The notes below the pieces were generated by a model. The model ran no database searches. It saw nothing but the letters and a program-made list of their open reading frames with translations, and was not told the DNA's origin. Made by a program: the position numbers and the translations under genes. Positions 27,620-39,824 of a stretch of DNA of 64,000 bases are shown here, in pieces. The stretch's first letter is position 1. Every line of letters starts with the position of its first letter. The DNA is from Prostheceraeus crozeri. Its lineage: Eukaryota; Platyhelminthes; Polycladida; Euryleptidae. The stretch covers positions 310,001-374,000 of the forward strand of contig CAJQUW010001810.1 of the NCBI GenBank assembly GCA_907163375.1. The letters are read 5' to 3'.

Positions 27620-29670
27620 AGCTCGCAGCTTCTGGATTAACAACGAATAATGGCTTCCCAGCTGACAATTGAATCAAGTCATCGGAATGCTTACCCAGCA
27701 GAACAACCAGGAAGCAGACTGGAGCATTAGTTTCATGATTTTTCCAGGAAAAGTGTGGCGTTCGGGCACGCATGATACTCCTGGTGAATTTCACGGTATA
27801 CATATGCATGTATTGATCTTTAGCAGATCTAGCTATGTAAGTACAATGAATTAATGTTGTTTATTTATCCTTCAGCATCGTGAAATATAATGCATTCTAG
27901 ATAGCTTGACTTTAGCTAGGACAGGCTGAGTCTTCATACTATCTCGATTTAAATTTTAACAATGAATCGCTGTTAACACGAAAATAAGACTCGACTGCAA
28001 TTGTCAAAACTCGACCACGAATGACAAGTCTCAATATAACACGAAACACAGTGGACTTCTAGTTGCTGCTTTTTTTCATAATTTCAACATGGATCTCAAG
28101 CTAAGCAAATTAATTATTTGGTTGCATGTTAACCTTGAACAAAATTGGTTGAGTAATCACTCAGTTTAAAATTACTAATGACTGAGTGATTTTCAATACA
28201 AACAATATAAAAAGGTGTGTCAGCTTTTCAGTAACGAAACAAACTATCTGTATGAACCTTAGCTGTATCAAACGCCGGAAATTCCTGATTACATTAAGAA
28301 TAGCGAAATGATAGAGCAAAACAATAAAAGGGATTAAAATCATTCACCAGACAGGTTTGAATTTAGCATTTGCGAGCAAATATCTTTCGCATCAAATTTC
28401 AGTTGACATTTTTATTTTGTCCTGGTTGAGAGACATGTGATTGCTTGAGTACAGTGATTGTTTACGAAGCGTACCTTACATGTGAAGTGATTGTTTGACT
28501 TTGGCATTTCGTGAAGGAGACCGCTATATTGTCAATTTGTAAAACTTACTGCCAATTGCAGGTTGTGAGAAGAAATTATTTGAATGGCGTTTGTCCATTT
28601 TTCTATTTTTTGTCTCCAAATTTGTAGCTTGTCTTCTTTCGTAGCTTTGCGATTTAAGTCATTAAGAAGCATTGATCCACTCATCTGCTCTGAATACAGG
28701 CCCGCAGCGTCGGGGGGGGGGGAGGGCTTTGCTTGAAAGGTATTTTCCTTGTATTAATGGATACATGCTGTATTATCTAGTCATTGAATTTACTCTTTCG
28801 AACATTTCGTGATCTTTTAGAATCAAACAGCAATTCGATGCAGATTGGTTTTGTAATTATTTGATTAAACATTGTTTATTATTCGTAAATGTCACATTTC
28901 TCTTATCACATGCTGTTTTGATCACTTTAATTGAAACATGTTATTACAAGCTGTGATACTATTCTTCGCCGTTTCAATGATAGAAAAAAATCGCCGTCTG
29001 CAATTGTTCTGGATATATCGGATTTCGTAATTATTTGGCAAGCTTTGATTTCTACATTCAGATGAACATAAGATCTTTATTATACTTCTCTAATCCACTT
29101 ATTACCTTCCTTGCAGTAAAACAGAGGCCGATATACCGTCTTCAGAATACGAGTATAGTATGTATGATATAAACTTTTAGCTGCGTGTTTCTGCTTGATC
29201 AACAAGCCATGAAAATACATTGACATGTAGGCGTAAATAGAGGTGATTATATATATCTTAAATGTAATAACACAGATATGACAAGAATATACAAATTAAT
29301 GATTTCACGAGTTTGAAATTGATATGTTCGTCTAATTCTTTGACATCAGATAGTGCCCCATCATCAAAGCTCAGGGCCCCTTGCATATAATGGGCAGGCT
29401 GCGGCCCTGTCTTAATAGCCCGTCAACTGAGTAATCAGTGAAGCAAGGGTTCTTCCTAACGTCAGTTACTTTAACTATTTGCCCGTCGTGGGCAAGTACC
29501 ATGCCAGGTACTACTTGTCTAACATTTTTGAGCTAATTCTAGCTAGCTGCACAAATAGACTTTCTGCTTCACTAAATCATGATATTAGACAATAAAGGCT
29601 TCCGTCTCAATATGATATTTTTCATACATTCACCGGAGCAGCTCCTGTATTGATTCTTTCCGCATTAGCT
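27620..29670. other. intergenic, no gene seen
   Basis: Non-coding DNA. A G run (CGTCGGGGGGGGGG) occurs near 28,711 and a short inverted repeat around ATCACTCAGT near 28,160. Nothing else can be supported. Confidence 0.5.
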
Positions 29671-29674
29671 TATC

Positions 29675-30859
29675 TAAAGGCGCGTTTACACGTGAAACTT
29701 TATTGCTGCTACCTGCAATCAGATTGCAGAGGCCGTTTACACTTGACACTAAAAGGTTGATGATACTCGAGGAAAAATTGCTACTGACACTTTATCGATC
29801 TATGATGAGTCAGAAAATTGCGGGTGATTGCAGGAGCATTTACACATGACGCTTTTAGTCGACACTTATTTCTTCACGATGTCATCGAGAAAGTGGACGG
29901 CTGCAGCAGCTACAGTATACATTTTAACGAGAAAAGAATGCGTTAACAGCGAATGTGGGTTCGTGATTGGATTATGAGAGAACTGGCCTTTTTATTCTAT
30001 CTCGATATTCGTAATTGTGCACGTTCCACAAACAGGGAAACTGCTCGCATTCATCAATCAGGTCATCGGTTAACGTCCTTGCCATTCAATTTTCGTTTGT
30101 GGCATTTCGTTGTCAGTCATTGATGAACCAGTTATCATCGTTTTACTGACTTTTACTGAATGCTGTATAAATTTATCGATGTCGATATAACAACCAAACA
30201 ATCAAAGATTCATTTTATTCGAGAAAGATGAGTCCCACCAGCTGATGCTTTTATCTATTGCACAGTTGCCAAGCGGCCTTGTACCGATACACGACTGTAA
30301 ATTCGAGAATTAAATTCCCATGCAAAAGTAAACAGATGTAAGTCATGTCTTGTGATGAGATATTCCAAATCAAACAACGCTAGATGCTCCCACAAGCAGG
30401 TGGAGCTTCTTGTACAAGTATATTCAGGGAAAAAATCTGTCCTAGTAAAATGAAGCTGGAATTTATGTAAACTGTAAACACAATGGTACGCAGTAGCAAT
30501 GCAGAAAATTGGTGAATTATGTACGAGTACATCAGCACATCATTAGTAATTTAGTGACTGGTGATAATGAAAATAGCAAGAACAAATCCAGCCTCCAGGA
30601 AGTCAGGTCGCTGTGTTCCGATCACGTCGTATGAGCACTTTGTGTAATTCAACTTTAGTGACACTTGTGGCAGACACTTTTCAGAAAGTGTAAGGAGCCG
30701 TTTACACGTGCAATATTTTCACTGACACTCGGTTGCAGCAACTGCTAAAAATGTCAGCAATTTAGTGTCAGACGAGAGTGTCAGTAGCGTTTACACGTGC
30801 AATTTAGGTGGCAGCAATAAAGTGTCAGCAATAAAGTTTCATGTCTAAACGCACCTTTA
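29675..30859. mobile_element. non-autonomous hAT-type DNA transposon (MITE), 1.19 kb
   Basis: The left end TAAAGGCGCGTTTACACG and right end (reverse complement TAAAGGTGCGTTTAGACA) form inverted repeats of about 34 bp with three mismatches, continuing to CTTTATTGCTG on both sides. The first five bases fit the hAT consensus YARNG. The 8-bp flanks are AGCTTATC and AGCTTGAA, identical at five positions, as expected for an old 8-bp target duplication. Variants of GTTTACACGTG recur at least five times near both ends and may be transposase sites. No transposase is encoded. Confidence 0.65.
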
Positions 30860-33045
30860 AGCTTGAAACAAAAAAATATGGAGCAGAATATCTGTATTAC
30901 CTTTATCATCTGAATGACATTGCTCTTGCAGGCAGATGGTGGCGCGACCAAACAGATCGTTCGAGATTGTCTCTGTTCTCCACCGCGCGCTGTTCACCAG
31001 GTTCAGATAAGTAGGGCAGAGTTAATGAAAAAAATAATACATAAGTACTAAAAAAGCATGATATTGTTATCATTGCATTTGACCTTTTGACCTCTAATGA
31101 CCGGCGGACCTATCGCATTTGTCTGATAAAATCAAAATGTTTTGACGTTTAATCAGTTTTTTCTACTCTCCATCGACTGTGTTTTGGAGATAGTCAGACT
31201 TTTCTAAGCAGTCTTATGATAGATCTAATAGACCGGAGGGTCCAGCTTAGCTGAAAGGGGTGCCAATTTTCATTCATATAGTGATGTTCAGCATGCTTCC
31301 CCACTCTAGGAACTAGACGTCTGCCGGGTCGGCGTTGGTGAGTGTAGCCACGGGGCAGAAAAAAGGACCCCAAAAAACACTCTAGATCAGCTGAGAGGGG
31401 TACCGATTGAAAACAATTCCAAACCAGTCATGATCCGCCTTAACAAGGATGGACAATGACAGACGTCATCGGTGATGGAGGGCTTCAGACAGACACTCCA
31501 AATATACCCAAAAAGTAAACCTATAAGCTGTCAGCCAGGCAAGATTAGCTTAAAGTGCCAGATGCAGCTTGAAACCAATGCCAAATCGTACATGATTGCA
31601 TAAGTCTCAAATCCAGTGGTGGATCAACTCCACTGTCAATTCCACTGGGGTCAGATTAGTACTTCAACTACATCTTTCAATCATAAAAAAAGATAAGCCA
31701 ATATAAGCCAACATGTAAGCCGTTACTTTGACATCAAAACAGGAATATTTCTTACTCAGATATATCTATTGACTTCTCAATATTAAAAAGTTCAAAACAT
31801 CTTTCAATATATGACTGAATATAAAAATCGTGATCAGAAATCAATTATAAACGGTTTGCTATATCAAAAATAATCCAGATTATGTACAACAACTACCTGC
31901 AACAAAATTGAAACAAGCATATCAAAACGTTGCATCTGCACCATTTCAAGATTTACTTCAGGAACTGCGCCATTTATTCGAGAAGTCATAAGTTATAATA
32001 CCTAATATGCGTGTAGTGTATTTCAAACAACGAGAAATATAGTTCAGATTAGTAGAATAAATGTGTTCCAGAAAGTACAATATGTATAAAGTATAAATGT
32101 ATAAAGTAAAATTTCAGACTTCGTTTCGTATCTTTCAGGAACGTAAAATGCTTTGTATTTAAATGGCAGTTTATTTTCAGAAATATGATATGAATTTCAG
32201 GAAGTATTTGTTGCATTTCAGAAAGGTAAAATAAATCTCAGGGAGTGCCACTTCAAGCTTTGGAGGTGACAGCATTATTTCAGAAATGTGACTTGTATTT
32301 CAGAGAGTGTAATTTGTATTTCAGAATGCACAAGATGTATGAAGGAAAGAGTTACTTCAATTTCAGTCATGTAAAAGAGTTACAAAAAGCATTTCATATT
32401 TTTCAGAGCCGTAAAATGAGCTTTAGAAAGTGCTGATTGTTTGTAAAACAGAAGATGTAATATGTATTCAGTAACTTCAAGTGTAGTTGAGAAACTGTAG
32501 GTTATATTTCAGATGTTTAAGGTACATTTCAGATGATCTCAGATGCATTTCAGAGACGTTGAATGGATTTCATGATGCATTAATTATATTTTATACATTG
32601 GATATTAACTTCAGAATATGTATTATTCATTCCAGATTTGCAATATGTAGGCCAAGAAGTAAGCTTACTACTTTCTTTTCAGAAGCAGGATGTGTATTTC
32701 TTAATGCATAATTTACATGTCAGTTTCATAAAATATATTTCAGAAGTTTGACATGTCGACATATGACATGTCGACATTTGACATATTTCGAATGTGTAGA
32801 ATGATTTCGAGAAAGCGCAAAATGTATTACAGAAATCGTAAATTGATTTCAAGAAACTGTTAAATGATTTTCATTAACCAGGTTCCCATTTTTTACTAAT
32901 TTCAGATTAGCACATAAATCAAATGCATTTCTATGAAATGCTATTAACTTATTGAACACATATCAACTTCTAAATTGAAACTCAAATCAATCCCCTTTAT
33001 CAATAAAATTAAATGTTCGAGTCGAATTGTTGAAACATTACAGAA

Positions 33046-33267
33046 GTGAATCCTCAGGATAACTGCTGCATTTGTCGACCATCAATGTTGCGGAAGTCAG
33101 TAACTAGGTCTCTTCCTTGCCTACATCTCATTCATGAGAATTGCAGCATACAAGTTTTGGCAAATGATGATCCTTCTTGCCCGCTTTGTCGAGAGACATA
33201 CAATTGTATATGTAAAGGAAGATATATACATGTAAGAAGAACACGGAGAATCGTGACTTATCTGTGA
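33046..33267 (+). CDS. RING-finger ORF inside the DDE_3 transposon
   Basis: The frame encodes CCICRPS, LPCLHLIHENC and PSCPLCRE, the C3-H-C4 order of a RING-H2 domain (E3 ubiquitin ligase type) in about 45 residues, then a Cys/Arg-rich tail. The frame opens at a GTG just after TTACAG, which looks like a splice acceptor, so this may be an exon rather than a complete gene. It sits between the transposon arms, upstream of the transposase. It may be part of the transposon or a captured host exon; the ligase function is inferred from the motif only. Confidence 0.5.
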   Translation: MNPQDNCCICRPSMLRKSVTRSLPCLHLIHENCSIQVLANDDPSCPLCRETYNCICKGRYIHVRRTRRIVTYL

Positions 33268-33299
33268 CTTACCGTCGAAGCTGCCAATAAGGGAGAGGA

Positions 33300-34151
33300 C
33301 TTTCGTAAGTGTTAGGCGTGAAATTCAAAACAGCCTACACGTGAGTCGGTTCTGATGAGCCGACAGAAAAACGCGAAGGTGGATACAAGCCGAAGAAGTT
33401 GAATGAAGAGGAAATCGACGACATCACTGCTCTGGTTAAGACCAACCCAAATCTTACCCTCCGATCCCTTCAAAGTCACGTCCTAACTACCTTCCATAAG
33501 TCGGTTTCAACCACCGCGATTGGTAATGCACAGCAAAGTAGACTTTGCACTGTCAAGGCAGTACATCAGCCGCCAGTGACAATGAATAGTGCTCAAAACA
33601 AGGATTTGAGGAGAACATTCGTCCGAAGTCTCAATGACTATATCCGCGAAGGACGACAAGTGGTGTGGGTGTGTACTTCAACCTCTTCTTCAGAAGAAAG
33701 ACTGGTTGGTCCAGAGCGGGTCAGCGAGCAGTAGTCAACTCCTCAAATGGTGTCGTGAAGATAATTACCAGACGAGGCTCATTCAGATGGGAGAATGTGA
33801 ACGAGATGGGTTCAAGGTCTATTAGAGCAGTGCACTACCAGCGGCTTTCGACTTCAAGATCTTTTTGCTGTAATAGACAACGCTCCAAGTCATAGCCGTT
33901 TAGCTGCTGTGTTCGGTGGAAATGAGGTCGCTCTTCTTCAACTCGCACCGCACACCCCTATCGAGGCAATCTGGACAAAATTGTGAGCTGAAGGTCCGCA
34001 ATCGCGAGAGCAAATGATGACATACTTCAAAGGATTGATCGAAGAAACCATGACCTCAATAACAACGGGAGACTGTGTGCGAGCTGCTCAACGTGACACT
34101 TCATTTCATGAAGCTGCCCTCAATCTAGAGGACATGAACGTGGGACTTTGA
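33300..34151 (+). pseudogene. DDE_3 transposase relic
   Basis: An N-terminal helix-turn-helix-like stretch (NEEEIDDITALVKTNPNLT, then LRSLQSHV) is followed by RRKTGWSRAGQRAVV and later VIDNAPSHSRLAAVF, QLAPHTPIEAIWTKL and REQMMTYFKGLIEE. These are the second-D (DNAPSH) and third-acidic (PIEAIW) blocks of the DDE_3/IS630-Tc1 family. The parts lie in more than one frame, and a TGA interrupts the frame right after IWTKL (near 33,982), so the gene is inactive. The final codons end in TGA at 34,149 to 34,151. Confidence 0.7.
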
Positions 34152-35213
34152 GTTTTCTGTTAATAAATAGTGATCGATGGAAATATTTTTATAATACATT
34201 ATGATGCATATAACCTAAATAACTTTAATAAATTTGAGATAAGATGGAACTGAAGTCAACGTAGTTAGTAAATTAATAATTTGCGATTTCTGAAACACAT
34301 TTTGTTACTTCATAAGAATATTTCAATCTTTCTGAAATATATTTTATGAATCTGAAATACAAATTATGCATTAAGAAATACACATCCAGCTTCAGAAATA
34401 AATATCCAATGTATAAAATATAATTTATACATTATGAAATCCATCCAACACGACTGAAATTGAAGTAGCTCTTTCCTTCATACATCTTGTGCATTCTGAA
34501 ATACAAATTACACTCTCTGAAATACAAGTCACATTTCTGAAATAATGCTGTCACCTCCAAAGCTTGAAGTGGCACTCCCTGAGATTTATTTTACCTTTCT
34601 GAAATGCAACAAATATTTCCTGAAATTCATATCATATTTCTGAAAATAAACTGCCATTTAAATAAAAAGCATTTTACGTTCCTGAAAGATACGAAACGAA
34701 GTCTGAAATTTTACTTTATACATTTATACTTTATACATATTGTACTTTCTGGAACACATTTATTCTACTAATCTGAACTATATTTCTCGTTGTTTGAAAT
34801 ACACTACACGCATATTAGGTATTATAACTTATGACTTCTAGAATAAATGGCGCAGTTCCTGAAGTAAATCTTGAAATGGTGCAGATGCAACGTTTTGATA
34901 TGCTTGTTTCAATTTTGTACTCTGAACTTTCTAATTTTGTACCTGTCTGAACTCACCCTTCCCACTACCGAAAATGTCTGTCATTTGACCATTCTTGTTT
35001 AGGTGGATCATGATTAGTCACTGTTTTCAACCTGTACCCCTCTTAGCTGCTGATTTAGCGTGCTTTTTGTGGGTCCTTTTTTTCTGCCCCATGACTACAC
35101 TCACCAACGGCGACCCGGCAGACGTCCAGTTCCTAGAGTGGGGAAACATGCTGAACATCACTATATGAATGAAAATTGGTACCCCTTTCAGCTAAGCTTG
35201 AACCTCTGTTCAC

Positions 35214-37490
35214 CCGCTCTGTAATGCGATTGGATAACATTATCCCTGTTTAAACATTAGTCAAGAAAAACCGGAGGTAGGGGCAACAAATGACACAACT
35301 ATTTGATGAAAGCCGATTCTCTCGGGGTCAATAAAAAGTTGAATGCACCATTGTATTAAACTGGCATATTGCATTTCAATCAGGTGAAAATTTATATCTT
35401 CAATATTAAAGAAATTAATTGGTTAATTTGCTAATTGCCATTTTAGTTTTGTCGGTTACCATTTATTTTCCATCTCTTTCCAAATGCTCATCATTCTATT
35501 CTTTGAATTTACTCATAAGTAGCATAGGAAGTTGTTTAGTTCCGATATACAATTGACGGTGCTGAAATTTTTAGTCTATTGCATTAAAGTGACAAATCAA
35601 TGAGGTCATACAATAAGCTAATTTGACGAATGCTTTAGAAGAAAAGGAGCGTTTAACTTCCAGTGTCACGACGGAAGTGTGCATACGAACACCGACGATT
35701 ACCCAAACTCAATCCTTGAGATTATCTGTGAAGACGAAGCGCGTCAGGTGTCACTACTTTTTAATTTTGGATACACTGTCGTCTTTCTTACTTGAAACTT
35801 TCACCATAATCATCAGTACTCATAATATAAATTTTCAATTATTATTAAGGATTCAAAGTTTTCATAATTATCTCGGTTCAGCTGATGAGTCCCAAAACTG
35901 AGTCGAACAGAATTTTTGTTGCGTGTAATGCATTTTCGAAGCACCGCAGATTTCATTTTAGGTGATCAGACAGTATTTAAAGTGCGATGCGTCACATTTT
36001 TCAAAAAATTAGGCACGTTATAGTCTATGACATGTAATTTCACTATCTAAGCCAAATCAAATAGGATTAACAACACCATTTTGCTTGAAACGCAGTTTTG
36101 TGAAGTCATTATTTTAGCTTTTAATGATTCAATCCTCGGTTATGCATAGAAAACTGCATTTTTCTTACTGAGTCGCAATGATGTCCTGTCGAATAAAAGG
36201 CCGTGTACTGAGCAGGCGATTGTAGTAACAGGCCGGGCCGCTTGTGGGTCAGCTAGGCCCTTAGCCAATTCTGTTGTGCACATGACGCAGCACTGCCAAG
36301 TCGCCCTATAGTACATGACGTTCATGGCATTTCCACTATATTGGAATTTTGCCGCGATTGCAGGTGATGACGGCGAGTACTTCTGCGACTCACCTTTGTT
36401 ACAGTTCTCTATTCTTCAGAACGCTCCTCAATGTTAATTGCTCACATTCCTTTCTTATCATCTTATATGCCCTGGAGAAGTATGGAGCAATTAACTTTTC
36501 TTTCACGTCTGATTTATTTCAATGTTTTGATTAATTGTAACATCTGTCTTCCCTTCAGCTGTGAAGGATGATGGCCGTTAGGAACCCTTGTGAAAGGACA
36601 ATATTGAAGATAAGCGGAATTCTTATCTTTACGAGGTCAAAGTAACTTAAAGTTAAAAGCGATCAGGACGGAAACTATATGAAGCAGTTGTCTGCGATAT
36701 TGATTTGTCGTATGCAAAATATGTCTTATAAATCACTCGCCAGTTGCCTATTTTCTTTCTGTGAATGGAATTTGAATATGGAAATATCCACCTTTATTTA
36801 ATGAGATTATGAATCATGATGCTTGTCTTAAATTTAATGTGAATCGAGTCTATCAGTACAGCAACTAAATATTTTGAGTACATTTTGAGTTAGGAATGTT
36901 CTTCAGCGACAGTTATGTGTGTCACATCTATGGTCACTATAGAAAAACGTGGGGCATGCAGAGCAGTGTATGAAACAGTGTAATTCTGGCATGACTAGCT
37001 CAGCAAAGTGTCCGTATCTTTCGACCAATTTGATTTTCAGAGCTAACTCTGGATAGCTATCATTTCAACGTAACATGTTTCCTGGAAAAATAAGATACGC
37101 TTTGCAAAATATCAAAAAGTGATTATGATCATTTATCATGGTGATCATGATGATTTTGATCACAAAACTTGCAACAATGGGAGGAAAATGTCACGGTGAA
37201 ATTTGAAATACGTGGTTTCAGCGGTTATTTTTCAATGAATTGATGTTCCTTTTTTAATTTAATTTCAAATATATATATTCCGTTTCAATGGAGATAATAA
37301 TTTTCCAAAAAGGTCGTTTCGGAAGAATTGTGTTGTGAATTGTCCAACTTTAAGACAGAACACATCAATTTTTTGTACATTTTTCGATTCAGCTCACGAA
37401 AAGTAGGCCTACTCCTGAAAATTAGATGGAACCATGGAAATGGACGTATTTTTCATTTTAAAAGGCGTTTATATGTAAAACTGTTTGTTA
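35214..37490. other. intergenic, no gene seen
   Basis: AT-rich non-coding DNA. At 36,361 to 36,394 one frame reads GDDGEYFCDSP after a TTGCAG acceptor-like site, which resembles the last strand of an Ig domain, but nothing before or after supports an exon. Confidence 0.4.
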
Positions 37491-38096
37491 GTATTTACCC
37501 TAGTGATCATTTTCTATGGAAATCCCATAAAATTTCGCAGTAGAATTATCGCGCATTGTCTACTGCAAAAAGCAGTAATTTTCTACTGCCAAAAAGACCT
37601 ACAGACATCAATCGTCTACTGCCAAAAAGGCCTACAGACATCAATTTATAAACGCATTCAGACAAGCAACAATTTTCACGATATTTTGCGATTAATTAGG
37701 AATAATATAAATGCCGATCGAACCTCAAGCAAGCGTAATTTTAAGTCCTGTGGATATATTAAATCATCCACCAGGATTCAAAACTACCGAATTTGAGGTA
37801 TTGAACAGTGCCTAAAAATAATAATAAAACTCACATTATATTTTCCATTTTCTCCAATCCTCCTTCAGAGATTCAACTTGTATTATTCGATTATTTGTTC
37901 GACTGTAGCGGTGTGTGGATCGAATATTTGATTACAATATAATTTCACTTCAAATGACTTTTCAGCAATATAATCAATCACTTGTTTAATGGTTTTCAGC
38001 GAAAGTGAAAAGATATTAGGTAGTTGAGTCAGAATGATGCGAATCAAAACGTGTAGATGAAGATGATGTTGAAGGTTAGGAACAGGAGGTAGTTCA

Positions 38097-38374
38097 ATTT
38101 TCCTGGCATTGTGCTAAAAACAAGCTGGTCTCTCGTTTGTATTTGCCTTTTATTTGAGGTTATGTGCAAGATAAAAATCCAGCAAGGTAAAACCACAGCG
38201 CTTCGTGTCAGGTGGGACCGTGCGGTAAACATTCGCACTGCAAGGTCCCACCCCTTGATGTGTCTGTGACACGAAGCGCTGTGGTTTTACCTTATTGATT
38301 TTCTATCTTGTGCATAACCTCAAAGGCAAATACAAAGGAGTGACCCGCTTGGTTTTAGTACAATGTCAGGAAAA
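38097..38374. repeat. long nested hairpin, about 280 bp
   Basis: The left arm (about 38,097 to 38,210) and right arm (about 38,267 to 38,374) are reverse complements with a few mismatches, sharing GGTAAAACCACAGCGCTTCG. Inside the loop are two further nested stems: GGTGGGACC/GGTCCCACC and GTGCG/CGCAC. The whole stretch can fold as one rod. It may be a fold-back element or a source of small RNA. Confidence 0.85.
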
Positions 38375-38957
38375 GAGAAGATCGGGAATTATTTCCAGAA
38401 TGAAAAGATGCGTCGGCGTAATCCTGAAAATGGTTGTGAAAGTCGAATTGTACGACAGAATCCTCTGAATGTTCAAAGCACAAATGACTGACTTGAGGCG
38501 TAGTTAAAAGTTTTGTAAATCCACAAGTATAAGACAGTAGAACGACTTGTATTGACGCTGCTGGGATGACTGAAACACGCACGATGCACTGAGAGGAATG
38601 ACTCTGCAATTGATGACGCCTGGTTGATATAGCACACACAGTCTCCGCTCGCATCCTCTTTGTCGTGTGACTCATGGACCGAAGGTCGTTATGAGGGCAT
38701 TCATTAGTCATTAACAGGCAGGCGATCGACGAGTTGTTTATTCCACAGTAGGGAGAGAGATGTGTGCAGAGAAAAATTGTGACGGATATCGGTATATACA
38801 TTACGTCCTTTAGTCATCATAGTCTTGCAAATAGGGAAACAACTGATCCGCATATTGTGACCTTGAATATTCCAGCTAAGATACATTCAAAATCAGAAAA
38901 TCAGCTTTCAAATGGAGAAAAGAAAATAAAAGAAGTTGAATGGAGAGATGGAGATAA

Positions 38958-38974
38958 GGAGAGAGAGAGAGAGA

Positions 38975-39014
<40 letters not shown>
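38958..39014. repeat. GA/GT microsatellite
   Basis: (GA)n, then (GT)n, then (GA)n simple repeat of about 57 bp. Confidence 0.95.
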
Positions 39015-39157
39015 AAAAGAGGAAGCTTGTTCCCCTGTGCTTCGCGCACTATGGCCCCGATCAAAAACAAACAGTTCTAGGAGACTCCGGAGTTTCCGGA
39101 GAGAGAAAGAGAGATAAGAAGAGACTAGAAGGACTTAGTTCTGTGCCTCGTGCATTG

Positions 39158-39218
39158 TGACACTCCATCAAAAGCGAATCATTTAGAGTCTAAATGATTC
39201 GCTTTTGATGGAGTGTCA
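39158..39218. repeat. perfect palindrome, 30-bp arms, 1-bp centre
   Basis: TGACACTCCATCAAAAGCG begins the left arm, and its exact reverse complement ends the right arm at 39,218. Thirty bases pair perfectly around a single central G. Palindromes this perfect are unstable in most genomes, so it is recent or maintained, or could be an assembly artefact. Confidence 0.95.
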
Positions 39219-39824
39219 AGAGGAGACAAAGTAGCAAGAGAAGGGACGCATGTATAAAACGAAATGTTCTTTTTACAGGTGTAAAGCAAGTAATAAATGA
39301 ATATAATACATGCACATTTACATATCACATTCATTTATTCATGTGATATTTAATATAATAAGTATTAAATGTGATGTAGACATAATATCAATATATCAAA
39401 TATATAAACATAAAAATATATTTGATAAGATAGAATTTTGTAATTGCGTATAAAATTGTAATACATGTATATATTCCTATGAATACATTAGATGGTAATA
39501 ATACGAGATTTATATACAAATATCTTTCTTTTGTATATTACAGTAAAAGAATTGCTGTATTATACAAAAATGCTTGAGTTCAACGTTCTTGTAGAGGTTA
39601 TGTCTGTCGTCGATAAACATTTACAGATATATTTGCCTGCTAAACATTATATGGATGCCATGAATGCCAGTAAGAATTCTCTAGAATTGCAGTAGGCATT
39701 CTTAGATCATACAAATGTCTCTAAAAACCATAAAATGCTTACTGCCAAATCAAATATCTGTAGCGATTTTGAAAGGCAGTAGAAAATCGTAAAATCTCTA
39801 GAAAATGATCACTCGGGTATAAAG

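Larger units (their letters stand above)
31237..35205. mobile_element. DDE_3 (Tc1/mariner-IS630-like) DNA transposon with very long inverted repeats
   Basis: The left arm (31,237 to about 32,845) and right arm (about 34,260 to 35,205) are reverse complements, sharing AGCTTAGCTGAAAGGGG at the tip and long matched stretches such as CCACTTCAAGCTTTGGAGG. The left arm carries extra sequence around 31,500 to 31,890 that the right arm lacks. Inner parts of the arms are built of degenerate short units around TATTTCAGAA. Between the arms lie a RING-finger frame and a transposase relic with in-frame interruptions. The insertion is old. Confidence 0.75.
37497..39818. mobile_element. candidate non-autonomous element with short terminal inverted repeats
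   Basis: ACCCTAGTGATCATTTTCTA at the left recurs as a reverse complement at the right (ACCCGAGTGATCATTTTCTA), and CTACTGCC boxes follow inside on both sides. The interior holds a duplicated 34-bp unit (37,591 to 37,645), a large hairpin and a perfect palindrome. The arms beyond about 20 bp are weak, so these could instead be two separate copies of a small repeat in opposite orientation. Confidence 0.35.

Noticed and set aside
36361-36420. Possible Ig-domain exon (GDDGEYFCDSP)
   Set aside because: Only one short motif after an acceptor-like AG; no cysteine partner, no donor and no neighbouring exons.
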